Part shown: positions 35,799 to 43,833 of the stretch, in pieces
How the letters are laid out: every line of letters begins with the position of its first letter
Position numbering within the stretch: the first letter of the stretch is position 1
Source: Microbacterium festucae
GTDB lineage: Bacteria; Actinomycetota; Actinomycetes; Actinomycetales; Microbacteriaceae
Reading direction: 5' to 3'
DNA length: 64,000 bases
Assembly: GCF_025421715.1 (NCBI RefSeq)
Contig: NZ_JAOEFC010000001.1
Span: forward strand, 1,054,001 to 1,118,000
The notes under the pieces: model-generated
Told to the model about the DNA's origin: nothing
The model's database searches: none
The model's input: only the letters and a program-made list of their open reading frames with translations
Program-made: the position numbers and the translations under genes

Positions 35799-36988
35799 GC
35801 GGAGACCTCCGGAACGGTGACGGGGACGGGAGAGGGAACGGATGCCGCGGGCCGCGGCGCGACGGATGCCGCGGCCCGCAGCGCCTGGAAGCGCTCCTCG
35901 AGCTCGGCGAGCACCGCATCCGCGCGGCGCTGGCCGGCCACCGCGGCGCGCACGAGGGCCGACGCGGCGGACTGGAACGGGATGTAGCCGGGCAGGCGCG
36001 GGCGCACCCAGGCCTGCTCGATGGTCTCGAGCGTGCCGCCGTAGAAGCCGTGCGCGGCGGCGTCGACGGCGGGGTCGGTCCAGGCCGCGCGGGCGCTGGG
36101 CTGGCCGTCGGCGGCGGGGATGACGGTGCGCTGGGTCTCGGGGTCGAGCAGCCAAGCGAGGTGGTCGAGCAGGGCGGGCGTGGGCGCGGTGCGCCCCGTG
36201 ACGGCGATGCCGGTGCCGCCGATCGTCGACCCGATGCGCCCCGGCCCCTTGCGCCCGAGTCTCCCGCCTCCGCGCGGCGGCGCGCCGAACACGAGGGTGT
36301 CGGAGGCGTAGGTGACGTAGCCGTACACGAGCGGGATGCACCCGATGTCGCGGCGGTCCCGCATCCGATCGAGCAGGCCGATGGGGTTCAGCGCGGCGGT
36401 GCCGGCGGGCGCGTGCGCCGAGAGCCGGGTGAGGATGCCGAGGGCCTCGGCCCCGATCGCCGGATCGAACAGGCGCTCGCCGCCGGCGGTCTCGTCGCCG
36501 AGCGACACCGCCACCGAGCAGAGGCTGAGGAAGGCGTGGGGGCCGGCCAGGCTCGTGGCCACGAGCCCTCGGTCGGCGAGGGCGAGGGCCTCGTCCCAGT
36601 CGGCCGGAGCCTCGGGCACGAGCGCCGTGTCGCGCGCCGACACCTGGGTCGCGGCATCCAGCGGCAGCGCCCACAGGTGCCCGTCGAGCTCGTACGACGC
36701 GATCGAGGGTCCCACCGCCGCCGACCGCCAGCGCTGCAGCTGCGCGGCCGGGTACAGCCGGTCGACGGGGATGAGCGCGCCGGTGGCGAGGGCGTCGCCC
36801 AGGTGCGGGTGGTCGAGCACCAGCAGGTCGTACCGCGCGGCGAGCTCGTCGATCGGCGCCGATTCGAAACCCTCGAGCGGCTGCACCTCCCACCGCAGCG
36901 TGTCGCCGCCGCCCACCCGGTGCGCGCTGCGCTCGAGGGCGTGCCGCCCGCGCGGGTGATCCCAGGTGAGGCCGACGAAGTCGGTCAT
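35795..36988 (-). CDS. Solute-binding-like protein without signal peptide
   Basis: 397 residues with the fold pattern of family 1 extracellular solute-binding proteins (YDLLVLDHPHLGDALATG, LYPAAQLQRWRSAAVGP, HLWALPLDAATQVSAR, GIAVTGRTAPTPALLDHLAWLLDP, FYGGTLETIEQAWVRP), but it starts MTDFVGLTWDHPRGRHALE with no hydrophobic stretch, no lipobox and no twin arginine. No permease is nearby. It is fused into the operon by four-base overlaps with a CoA-transferase and a crotonase. I take it to be a cytosolic ligand-binding or enzyme-partner protein of unknown role. Confidence 0.75.
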   Translation of the reverse strand: MTDFVGLTWDHPRGRHALERSAHRVGGGDTLRWEVQPLEGFESAPIDELAARYDLLVLDHPHLGDALATGALIPVDRLYPAAQLQRWRSAAVGPSIASYELDGHLWALPLDAATQVSARDTALVPEAPADWDEALALADRGLVATSLAGPHAFLSLCSVAVSLGDETAGGERLFDPAIGAEALGILTRLSAHAPAGTAALNPIGLLDRMRDRRDIGCIPLVYGYVTYASDTLVFGAPPRGGGRLGRKGPGRIGSTIGGTGIAVTGRTAPTPALLDHLAWLLDPETQRTVIPAADGQPSARAAWTDPAVDAAAHGFYGGTLETIEQAWVRPRLPGYIPFQSAASALVRAAVAGQRRADAVLAELEERFQALRAAASVAPRPAASVPSPVPVTVPEVSA

Positions 36989-38217
36989 CGCCGGGCGTCC
37001 TGCAGCGCCGCGGCCGTCTCGTCGGCGGCCACCGCCCCGTGGGCGAAGAGCGCCTCGACGTCGTCGGGGGTGCGGCCGAGCTCAGCGAGGATCTCGCGGG
37101 TGTGCTCGCCCACCAGCGGCGCCCCGCGCTCGATCGAGGCCGGTGTGCGCGAGAAGCGGTAGGGGAACCCGGGGGTCTTCACGTGCCCCTCGGTGGGGTG
37201 GTCGTATTCGACGAAGGTGCCGTTGTGCACGATCTGCGGGTCGTCGACCAGGTCGGCGTAGCCGTAGACCGGGCCCGCCCAGATGCCCGCCGCCAGCAGC
37301 ACCTCGAGCCACTCCGCCGACGGGCGGGCGGTGAGGCGGGCGGCGGTCTTCGCGTAGAGCTCGTCGCGGTGGGTCCAGCCGTGCTCCTCGGCGTCGAGGC
37401 CCTCGAACGACGGCTCGCCGATCACGCGGCCGAGCACGTTCAGGTCGGCGAAGCCGAGGGCGATGTAGCCGTCGGCGGTGGCGAAGACCCCGTAGGGCGC
37501 CCGGATGTAGACGTGCGCGTTGGGCTGGGTGCCGCGCTGCTGCGGCACGCCGCCGACGGTGTGCACCGACAGCTCCTGCATCTGCAGGGTGGTGAGGGCG
37601 TCGAGCATGTTGACCGTCACCAGCTGGCCCTCGCCGGTGCGCTCGCGGTGCAGCAGCGCCGCCAGCACCGCCTCGAAGGCGGTGGAGGCGGTGACCGCGT
37701 CGGCGAGGTACTGGCCGGCCGGCACCGGCGGCTCGCCGGCCCGCCCGGTCGAGAGCATCGCGCCGCTCATCGCCTGCAGCAGCAGGTCTTGACCGGGACG
37801 GTCGCGGTAGGGGCCGTCTTCGCCGTAGCCCGACATCGACACGTAGACGATCGACGGGTTGATCTCGCGGAGCGTCTCGTAGTCCAGGCCGAGGCGGGCG
37901 GCGACGCCCGGGCGGTAGTTCTGCAGGAACACGTCGCCGGTGGCGACGAGGTCGCGCACCACCTGGCGGCCCTCGTCGGATTTCAGGTCGACGGCGAGCG
38001 AGCGCTTGTTGCGGTTGAGCGAGAGGAACGACACGTTGATGCGGTTGCCCTGCGCGCCGCCCGCCGCCGCGAACCGCTGCCACTCGCCGGCGGTCGGCTC
38101 GACCTTGATGACGTCGGCGCCCAGGTCTCCCAGGCGCTGCGCGGCGAAGGGCCCGGCCATCGCGATCGAGCAGTCGATGACGCGGAAGCCGTCGAGGATG
38201 CGAGGGGTGGTGGTCAT
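36985..38217 (-). CDS. Family III CoA-transferase (CaiB/BaiF)
   Basis: 410 residues. Family marks are MAGPFAAQRLGDLGADVIKVEP near the N terminus, NRNKRSLAVDLKSDEGRQVV, DVFLQNYRPGVAARLGLDYE, VYVSMSGYGEDGPYRDRPGQD with the catalytic Asp region, and LLQAMSGAMLSTG. These enzymes move CoA between acids. Its donor and acceptor are unknown. It overlaps the solute-binding-like gene by ATGA and lies 28 bases after the Gfo/Idh gene, so it is part of the same transcript. Confidence 0.92.
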   Translation of the reverse strand: MTTTPRILDGFRVIDCSIAMAGPFAAQRLGDLGADVIKVEPTAGEWQRFAAAGGAQGNRINVSFLSLNRNKRSLAVDLKSDEGRQVVRDLVATGDVFLQNYRPGVAARLGLDYETLREINPSIVYVSMSGYGEDGPYRDRPGQDLLLQAMSGAMLSTGRAGEPPVPAGQYLADAVTASTAFEAVLAALLHRERTGEGQLVTVNMLDALTTLQMQELSVHTVGGVPQQRGTQPNAHVYIRAPYGVFATADGYIALGFADLNVLGRVIGEPSFEGLDAEEHGWTHRDELYAKTAARLTARPSAEWLEVLLAAGIWAGPVYGYADLVDDPQIVHNGTFVEYDHPTEGHVKTPGFPYRFSRTPASIERGAPLVGEHTREILAELGRTPDDVEALFAHGAVAADETAAALQDARR

Positions 38218-38245
38218 GCGCGGGCCTTCGTTCGCAGGGGCGGGG

Positions 38246-39295
38246 TCAGTGGACGGCGACGGTGGCGCCGCCCTGCGCCGAGGAGCGCAGCAGAGCGGCG
38301 ATCAGCTCGACCGAGCGGGCGGCCACGTCGACGGGGGAGTTGTTCTCGGTGCTGGCGCCGGTGATGAGGTCGATGAACCGGGCCGGCGGCACGAGGCATT
38401 CGTACTCGCCCTCGCCGGGGGTGATCGCGACCTCTTCGCGTTCGCCGTCGATGCGGCTGAGGCTCACCCGCTCGCGCTCGACGTCGATCATGAGCACGCC
38501 CTCCGAGCCGAACAGGCGGATGTCGACCTGGTACTTGTCGCCGTCGGCGAGGGTCGCCGCCCCCGACAGGGCGCCCAGCGCCCCGCCGTCGAAGGTGATG
38601 ACGCCGGCGTCGTAGAGGTCGACGGGGGCGCCTGCGCCGATGACCCGGCCGGCCACCGTGGCCGCGCGCAGCCCGGTGAGCCAGAACAGCAGCGCCGACG
38701 AGTGCGTGATCTGCCCGTGGGCGTAGCCGCCGCCGTGCTCGGGGCTCGACCAGGTGCTCGGGTTGGGCGCGGTGGCCGAGTTCCAGCGCTCCAGCATGTG
38801 GGTCGGGTCGCTGCCGAACAGCCCGCGCGTGGGCGAGGCCATGTGGCACAGCGCGTACTGGATCTGCCCGATGCGCCCGGCGTCCAGCATCCGCTTGGCC
38901 GCCACGGTGAACGGCTTGTAGTTCCAGCCGTAGGGCACGACGAACACGGTGCCGGCGCGCTCGGCGCGCTCGGCCAGGTCCCACGCCTGGGCGGCGTCGA
39001 GGGTCATCGGCTTCTCGCACAGCACGTGCAGGCCGCGATCGAGCGCGGCCGCCGCCAGCGGGTGGTGCAGGTCGTGCGGGGTGGAGATGACGACGGCGTC
39101 CAGGCCCGCGTCGAGCAGCTCGTCGGCGTTCTCGGTGGCGAAGCCGAAGCCGAACCGGTCGCGGATGCCGGGCAGGTCGGGCCCGAGACCGCACACGCCC
39201 ACCAGCTCGACGTCGTCGCGGGCCGCGAACAGCGGGAAGTGGTTGCTGGTGGCCCACCAGCCGGCGCCGATCGCGCCGAGGCGCACGCGGCTCAC
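38246..39295 (-). CDS. Gfo/Idh/MocA family sugar oxidoreductase
   Basis: 349 residues starting at GTG 39295. Rossmann N terminus RLGAIGAGWWATSNHFPLF, then AVVISTPHDLHHPLAAAAL and the family motif LCEKPMTLDAAQAWDL; the C-terminal half is the substrate domain (GGGYAHGQITHSSALLFWLTG with conserved His). It would oxidise or reduce a sugar or cyclitol with NAD(P). In this operon oxidation of a sugar to a lactone or keto form is a reasonable first step. Four-base overlap with the metallo-hydrolase. Confidence 0.9.
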   Translation of the reverse strand: MSRVRLGAIGAGWWATSNHFPLFAARDDVELVGVCGLGPDLPGIRDRFGFGFATENADELLDAGLDAVVISTPHDLHHPLAAAALDRGLHVLCEKPMTLDAAQAWDLAERAERAGTVFVVPYGWNYKPFTVAAKRMLDAGRIGQIQYALCHMASPTRGLFGSDPTHMLERWNSATAPNPSTWSSPEHGGGYAHGQITHSSALLFWLTGLRAATVAGRVIGAGAPVDLYDAGVITFDGGALGALSGAATLADGDKYQVDIRLFGSEGVLMIDVERERVSLSRIDGEREEVAITPGEGEYECLVPPARFIDLITGASTENNSPVDVAARSVELIAALLRSSAQGGATVAVH

Positions 39296-40269
39296 GGCCG
39301 GGCTCCCGCGGGGGTCTGCCACGCCCAGGTGCGCCGGCCGCCGCGCTCGCCGACGACGACACGGCCGTCGGCGGCGAAGCGCTCGAGGTTGCCGGTCATC
39401 GGGAAGATCAGGTACTCCCGCGCCCCGGGGCCCCACGGGCCCAGGTCGGCGGCGGTGCGCTCGATCAGCTCGAGGGTGGTCAGCGGTCCCGCCGCGGCGC
39501 GCAGCGCGGCGGAGACCACGGCGTCGATGCGCTCGGTGTAGGCCAGCGACTGCGTCAGGAACCGCTCGACGCCCTCCCCCTCGTACACCGGGTAGTGGGC
39601 GGTGAGCAGCAGGTCGGCGTCGAAGGTGCGCAGGTGCGCGATCGTCGCGGCGTAGGCGACGGTGTCGCGGTAGGTGGGCGGGAAGGCGGCGTCGCCGTCG
39701 GCGGTGGGCACGGTCTCTCCCAGCACGGCATCCGAGATCGCGAGCGCCCGGTTGTCGGCATCCCACACGGCCAGGTGCCCGGGCGAGTGGCCGGGCACCG
39801 CCAGCACGCGCACGACGCGGTCGCCGAGGTCGAACTCCTCGCCGCCGTGCAGCGGACGGTCGACGCTCACCAGGCCCGTCGAGGCGCGCACCAGCGCCGT
39901 GGTCTCGGGCGGGTCGTCGAACCCGTCGGGCTCGGCGAACTCGCCGTAGCGGCCGCGGATGAGCTCGTCGACGCTCTCGGTCATCGCCACGTCGGCGGCA
40001 CCGGCGAGGAACTGCGTGTGCGGCGCGGCGGCGGCCAGGGCCGCGTTGCCGCCGGTGTGGTCGAAGTCGCAGTGCGAGCTCACGACCCAGCGCAGCCGCG
40101 CCAGGTCGAAGCCGATGCCCTGCAGATAGGGCAGCAGGGTGCCCGGCACGCTGTCGGCGACGCCGGTGTCGAGCAGCAGCGCGCCGGCGGGCCCCTCGAA
40201 CAGGTACATCGCGATGAAGCGCTCGCCCAGCGGCGCCTGGATGCGGTGGAGTCCCGGTCGCAGCTGCAT
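39292..40269 (-). CDS. Metallo-beta-lactamase fold hydrolase with HxDxDH motif
   Basis: 325 residues. The MBL fold is seen in ALLLDTGVADSVPG, SSHCDFDHTGGNAAL, VLAVPGHSPGHLAVWD, ALAISDAVLGETVP and LLTAHYPVYEG. The metal motif reads H-C-D-F-D-H, so the second His of the common HxHxDH is Asp; the other ligands appear kept. A helical C-terminal extension (residues 220-325) follows. In a sugar-acid operon a lactonase role is plausible but unproved. It overlaps the enolase-family gene by one base. Confidence 0.85.
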   Translation of the reverse strand: MQLRPGLHRIQAPLGERFIAMYLFEGPAGALLLDTGVADSVPGTLLPYLQGIGFDLARLRWVVSSHCDFDHTGGNAALAAAAPHTQFLAGAADVAMTESVDELIRGRYGEFAEPDGFDDPPETTALVRASTGLVSVDRPLHGGEEFDLGDRVVRVLAVPGHSPGHLAVWDADNRALAISDAVLGETVPTADGDAAFPPTYRDTVAYAATIAHLRTFDADLLLTAHYPVYEGEGVERFLTQSLAYTERIDAVVSAALRAAAGPLTTLELIERTAADLGPWGPGAREYLIFPMTGNLERFAADGRVVVGERGGRRTWAWQTPAGARP

Positions 40270-41423
40270 CACGCCTCCCAGCCGGTGTCGGTGATCAGCC
40301 GCAGCCCCGCCCGCGGCGAGCGCACGTGGGGGCCGGCGGCCTCGGCCCAGCCGGAACCGGCGCGGGCGGTGTCGATGGCCGACTCGTCGAGGCGGATGCC
40401 GGCGCCGGGCTCGTCGCCGAGCACGACGCCGCCGTCGGCGATCTGCTGGTCGAGGATGACGCCCAGCGGCGCGCCGAGGTCTTGGATCTCGGCCGACAGA
40501 TGGTTGGGGATGGCGGCGGCCGCGGCGGCGAGGGCGTAGTTGGCCGTCAGGCCCACCGGGCTCACCGGCAGCAGCCGGCCGTGGGCGACGGTGGCCACCC
40601 GCAGGAAGTGCGTGATGCCCCACACGGCGCCCGCCTGCACGATGTCGACGGCGTGCGCGTCCAGCAGCGGGGCGAACTGCTCGAGGCCGGTGAGGTTCTC
40701 GCCCGTGGCCACGGCCGCCCGCACGCTGGCCGACAGGCGCGCGTGGCCCGCGGCATCCCAGCGGCGCAGCGGCTCTTCGATCCAGGTGAGGTCGCGGCGC
40801 TCCTCGATGGCCGAGACGTAGCGCACGGCCTGCTTGAGGTTCCACGACTCGTTGGCGTCGAGCATGAGTGCGGGGCGGGCGGTGTTCGTCGACAGGGCGT
40901 CCTCGACGATGTCGAGGCGGCGCAGGTCGGTCTCGACGTCGCGGCCGCCCTTGAGCTTTCCGCTGGCGAAGCCGCGCTCGGCCATCGTGCGGTAGAACGA
41001 GGCGAGCTGCTCGTCGTCGAGGGCGATGTCGAGCCCTGACGCGTAGCCGGGGACGAAGCGGTCGGCCGCGCCCAGCAGCCGCCACAGCGGCTCGCCGGCG
41101 GCCTTCGCCTTGATGTCCCACAGGGCGCTGTCGAGGGCGCCGATGCCGCCGAAGGTCGCCCCGCCGTGCCCCGACTTGAACACGCGGGCGAGCATCGCGT
41201 CGTAGAGCGCGGTCACCGCGCGGGGGTCTTTGCCCTCGAGGGCGGGGAAGAGCCGGTCGATGTCGTGGGCGGAGCCCATGCCGATGCCCTCGATGCCGGC
41301 GTCCGTCTCGACGACGACGAGGGCGAGGTCGGTGACGCCCGAAGAGATGAAGCCGTTGGCGTCGCCCACGGGGCGACCCCAGTGGTGACGCGTCCGCACG
41401 ATGCGGTAGCCAGTGATCTTCAT
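40269..41423 (-). CDS. Enolase-superfamily sugar-acid dehydratase-like protein
   Basis: 384 residues, mandelate racemase/muconate lactonizing subgroup: GIGMGSAHDIDRLFPAL, ALWDIKAKAAGEPLWRLLG, KxK in SGKLKGGRD, metal ligands Asp in LMLDANESWN, Glu in WIEEPLRRWD and Glu in ATGENLTGLEQF. Where aldonate dehydratases have the catalytic His (as CPHAGG in the fuconate dehydratase at 24850), this protein reads LLPVSPVGLTANY, with no His. Either chemistry relies on the Lys alone or the reaction differs. First gene of the operon; AAGGGCGAT precedes the ATG. Substrate not predictable. Confidence 0.85.
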   Translation of the reverse strand: MKITGYRIVRTRHHWGRPVGDANGFISSGVTDLALVVVETDAGIEGIGMGSAHDIDRLFPALEGKDPRAVTALYDAMLARVFKSGHGGATFGGIGALDSALWDIKAKAAGEPLWRLLGAADRFVPGYASGLDIALDDEQLASFYRTMAERGFASGKLKGGRDVETDLRRLDIVEDALSTNTARPALMLDANESWNLKQAVRYVSAIEERRDLTWIEEPLRRWDAAGHARLSASVRAAVATGENLTGLEQFAPLLDAHAVDIVQAGAVWGITHFLRVATVAHGRLLPVSPVGLTANYALAAAAAAIPNHLSAEIQDLGAPLGVILDQQIADGGVVLGDEPGAGIRLDESAIDTARAGSGWAEAAGPHVRSPRAGLRLITDTGWEA

Positions 41424-41461
41424 ATCGCCCTTGATCGTCGAGACTGGTGGAAGTAGAAACA

Positions 41462-41480
41462 GCATACATCACACGTATGC
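41462..41480. promoter_or_regulatory. Palindromic operator between the enolase-family operon and gntR
   Basis: GCATAC, seven bases, GTATGC in the 110-base divergent spacer. The symmetry and place suggest the binding site of the GntR protein at 41534, controlling both directions. Confidence 0.6.
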
Positions 41481-41533
41481 GGTTCAGCGAGCCTTTCCTC
41501 GACGACGGCGGGCGACGTCCTAAAGTGGCCACC

Positions 41534-42286
41534 ATGAGCGAAGTCAGCCCCGCCCGCGAGATCGCGCGCGTTCCGATCGATCGCATCGGCGCGGCGGTGC
41601 TCGCCGAGCTCGTCGAGGCGATCGTCTCGGGCCGGGTCGTGCCCGGCGAGGTGCTTCCGCCCGAGGCCGTGCTGAGCAGTCAGTTCGGGGTCAGCCGCAC
41701 CGTCATCCGAGAGTCGATGAAGCGGCTGCAGGAGAAGGGCATGGTCACCGTCGCGCAGGGCCGCGGCACCCACGTCAACCCGATGACGTCGTGGAACCTG
41801 CTCGACCCCATGGTGCTGCGCTCGCTCATCGGGCACGACGACACCCTCGGCATCCTCGACGACCTCTCGGTCGTGCGCAGCGCCGTCGAGTCGGTCATGG
41901 CCGCCGCCGCCGCGCGCAGCGTCACCGACGAGGGCGCCGGCCGCCTGCGCGAGAGCCTCGACCGGCAGCGCGAGGTGATCGCCGACTCCGAGGCCTTCCG
42001 CCAGGCCGACGTGCGCTTCCACCAGGTCGTCATGGAGCTGTCGGGCAACCTGCTCGCCCAGAACATCGCCCTCGTGCTGCTGGAGCGGGCGGTGCACAGC
42101 ACTCGCTACCAGGGCGTCGACCCCGCCCACGCCTTCGAGACGACCCTCGACGAGCACACGCAGATCCTGGATGCCATCGCGGCAGGCGACGCGGAACGGG
42201 CGCGCCTGGCCATGGAGGGCCACATCCTGGGCTCGTGGAGCCGGCGCCGCCTGCCCACCCACAAGGAGCCCACCCACAAAGAGTGA
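41534..42286 (+). CDS. GntR/FadR-type regulator of the sugar-acid/CoA operon
   Basis: 250 residues. Winged helix: LAELVEAIVSGRVVPGEVLP, FGVSRTVIRESMKRLQEKGM, VAQGRGTHVNP; FCD effector domain: LSVVRSAVESVMAAAAARSV, DVRFHQVVMELSGNLLAQN, TLDEHTQILDAIAAGDAERA. It is divergent from the eight-gene operon with a palindrome between them, so it is the likely local repressor responding to a pathway acid. The tail carries a repeated THKEPTHKE. ATG 41534 is used; an upstream in-frame ATG at 41447 would overlap the operator. Confidence 0.9.
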   Translation: MSEVSPAREIARVPIDRIGAAVLAELVEAIVSGRVVPGEVLPPEAVLSSQFGVSRTVIRESMKRLQEKGMVTVAQGRGTHVNPMTSWNLLDPMVLRSLIGHDDTLGILDDLSVVRSAVESVMAAAAARSVTDEGAGRLRESLDRQREVIADSEAFRQADVRFHQVVMELSGNLLAQNIALVLLERAVHSTRYQGVDPAHAFETTLDEHTQILDAIAAGDAERARLAMEGHILGSWSRRRLPTHKEPTHKE

Positions 42287-42301
42287 GCGCGGCACGGCCC
42301 C

Positions 42302-43765
42302 TCAGTTGAGCGCCGAGGTCAGCCGCGCCAGCCCGTCGAGGAAGGTCGCCGTGCGCGGCTCGCGGCGCCACTGCTCGAGGGTGAGCTCGCGCCCGGCGGC
42401 GCGGTAGCGGGCCTCGACGGCGCGCATCTGCTGCACGAACGAGGCGCCGCGCACCAGGAGCGACATCTCGGCGTTCAGGCTGAACGAGCGGATGTCCATG
42501 TTGCTCGAGCCGATGACGGCGATGTCGTCGTCGACCGAGAAGTGCTTGGCGTGCAGGATGTAGGGCGCCGGATACAGGTAGATGCGCACGCCCGCTTCGA
42601 GCAGCGTCTCGTAGTAGGAGCGCTGGGCGTGCGAGACGAGACCCTGGTCGGCGATCTCGGAGACGAACAGCTCGACCTCGAGCCCGCGCCGGCAGGCGCC
42701 GGTGATGGCGTAGACCATCGCCTCGTCGGGCACGAAGTACGGGCTCGTGATGATGACCCTCTCGGTGGCGCCGTGGATGAGGGCGAGGAACAGCCGCAGG
42801 TTGTTCTCGGTCTCGTAGGTCGGGCCGCTGGGCACCAGCTGGCACACCACCCCGTCGGGGCGCTCGTCGGGGATGCCCGCGCCGGAGCGGAACTCGCCGC
42901 GCAGGTCCTCCCCGGTCTCGATGAGCCAGTCCGAGAGGAACACCACGTCGATCTGCGCGACGGCCGGGCCCTCGACCCGCGTGACGAGCTCCTGCCACAT
43001 CAGACCGCGCTTGCGGTTCTTCTCCGAGTCGTAGTCGCGTGCGATGAGGTTCTGCGATCCCATGAACCCGACCCGGCCGTCGACCACGACGAGCTTGCGG
43101 TGGTTGCGCAGATCGGGCCGCTGGTATTTGCCCTTCAGCGGCTGCACCGGCAGCAGCCACGCCCAGCGCACGCCGATGCGGTCGAGCTCGGCGAAGGTCT
43201 CGTCGGCGCGGGGGATCTTCCGCGAGGCGATGTGGTCGGCGAGCAGACGCACGCTCACCCCGCGGGCGACGGCCCGCTCCATCGCGGCGAAGAAGCCGCG
43301 CGTCGTGTCGTCCCACCCCACGATGTAGAACTCCACGTGCACGAACGTCGTCGCGGTGTCGATGGCGGCCGCCATCGCGTCGATCGCCTCCTGGTAGCCC
43401 TCGTAGAGGGCGAGCTCGTTGCCGGCGACGGCCGGCAGGCTCGTGAGGTTCTCGTTCTGCTCGACGATGCGCTGCACGGCCCGCGGCCACGACGCGGCAT
43501 CCGCCCGGGCCGGCGCGGGGTGCGCACGCAGGATGCCGTCGATGCGGGACTGCTCGTCGCGCCGGGCCGCGGGCAGCCGCGCGTCACCGATGAGCAGGAA
43601 GAAGAGGATGCCGACGATCGGCAGCAGCAGGATCAGCAGCAGCCACGCCATCGCCGCGGTGGGCTTGCGGCGGCGCGGGATGACGATGAGGGCGATCAAG
43701 TCGATCGTCAGCACCACCAGCACGCCGACAACCCACCACACGTTGGTCCACAGCGCCGAGTCCAT
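42302..43765 (-). CDS. cls: Cardiolipin synthase (phospholipase D family)
   Basis: 487 residues. Two N-terminal membrane helices (WWVVGVLVVLTIDLIALIVI and AWLLLILLLPIVGILFFLLIG) precede two PLD domains with HKD motifs NHRKLVVVDGRVGFMGSQN and LHAKHFSVDDDIAVIGSSN. It condenses phosphatidylglycerol (or PG and CDP-diacylglycerol) to cardiolipin at the membrane. The length matches the family. It ends 15 bases from the convergent GntR gene. Confidence 0.93.
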   Translation of the reverse strand: MDSALWTNVWWVVGVLVVLTIDLIALIVIPRRRKPTAAMAWLLLILLLPIVGILFFLLIGDARLPAARRDEQSRIDGILRAHPAPARADAASWPRAVQRIVEQNENLTSLPAVAGNELALYEGYQEAIDAMAAAIDTATTFVHVEFYIVGWDDTTRGFFAAMERAVARGVSVRLLADHIASRKIPRADETFAELDRIGVRWAWLLPVQPLKGKYQRPDLRNHRKLVVVDGRVGFMGSQNLIARDYDSEKNRKRGLMWQELVTRVEGPAVAQIDVVFLSDWLIETGEDLRGEFRSGAGIPDERPDGVVCQLVPSGPTYETENNLRLFLALIHGATERVIITSPYFVPDEAMVYAITGACRRGLEVELFVSEIADQGLVSHAQRSYYETLLEAGVRIYLYPAPYILHAKHFSVDDDIAVIGSSNMDIRSFSLNAEMSLLVRGASFVQQMRAVEARYRAAGRELTLEQWRREPRTATFLDGLARLTSALN

Positions 43766-43833
43766 GCGCTCAGGATAGGGAGGTACCGCCCGGATGTGGG
43801 CACCGCCGCACCCGCGGCGCTACGGTGTGCACC

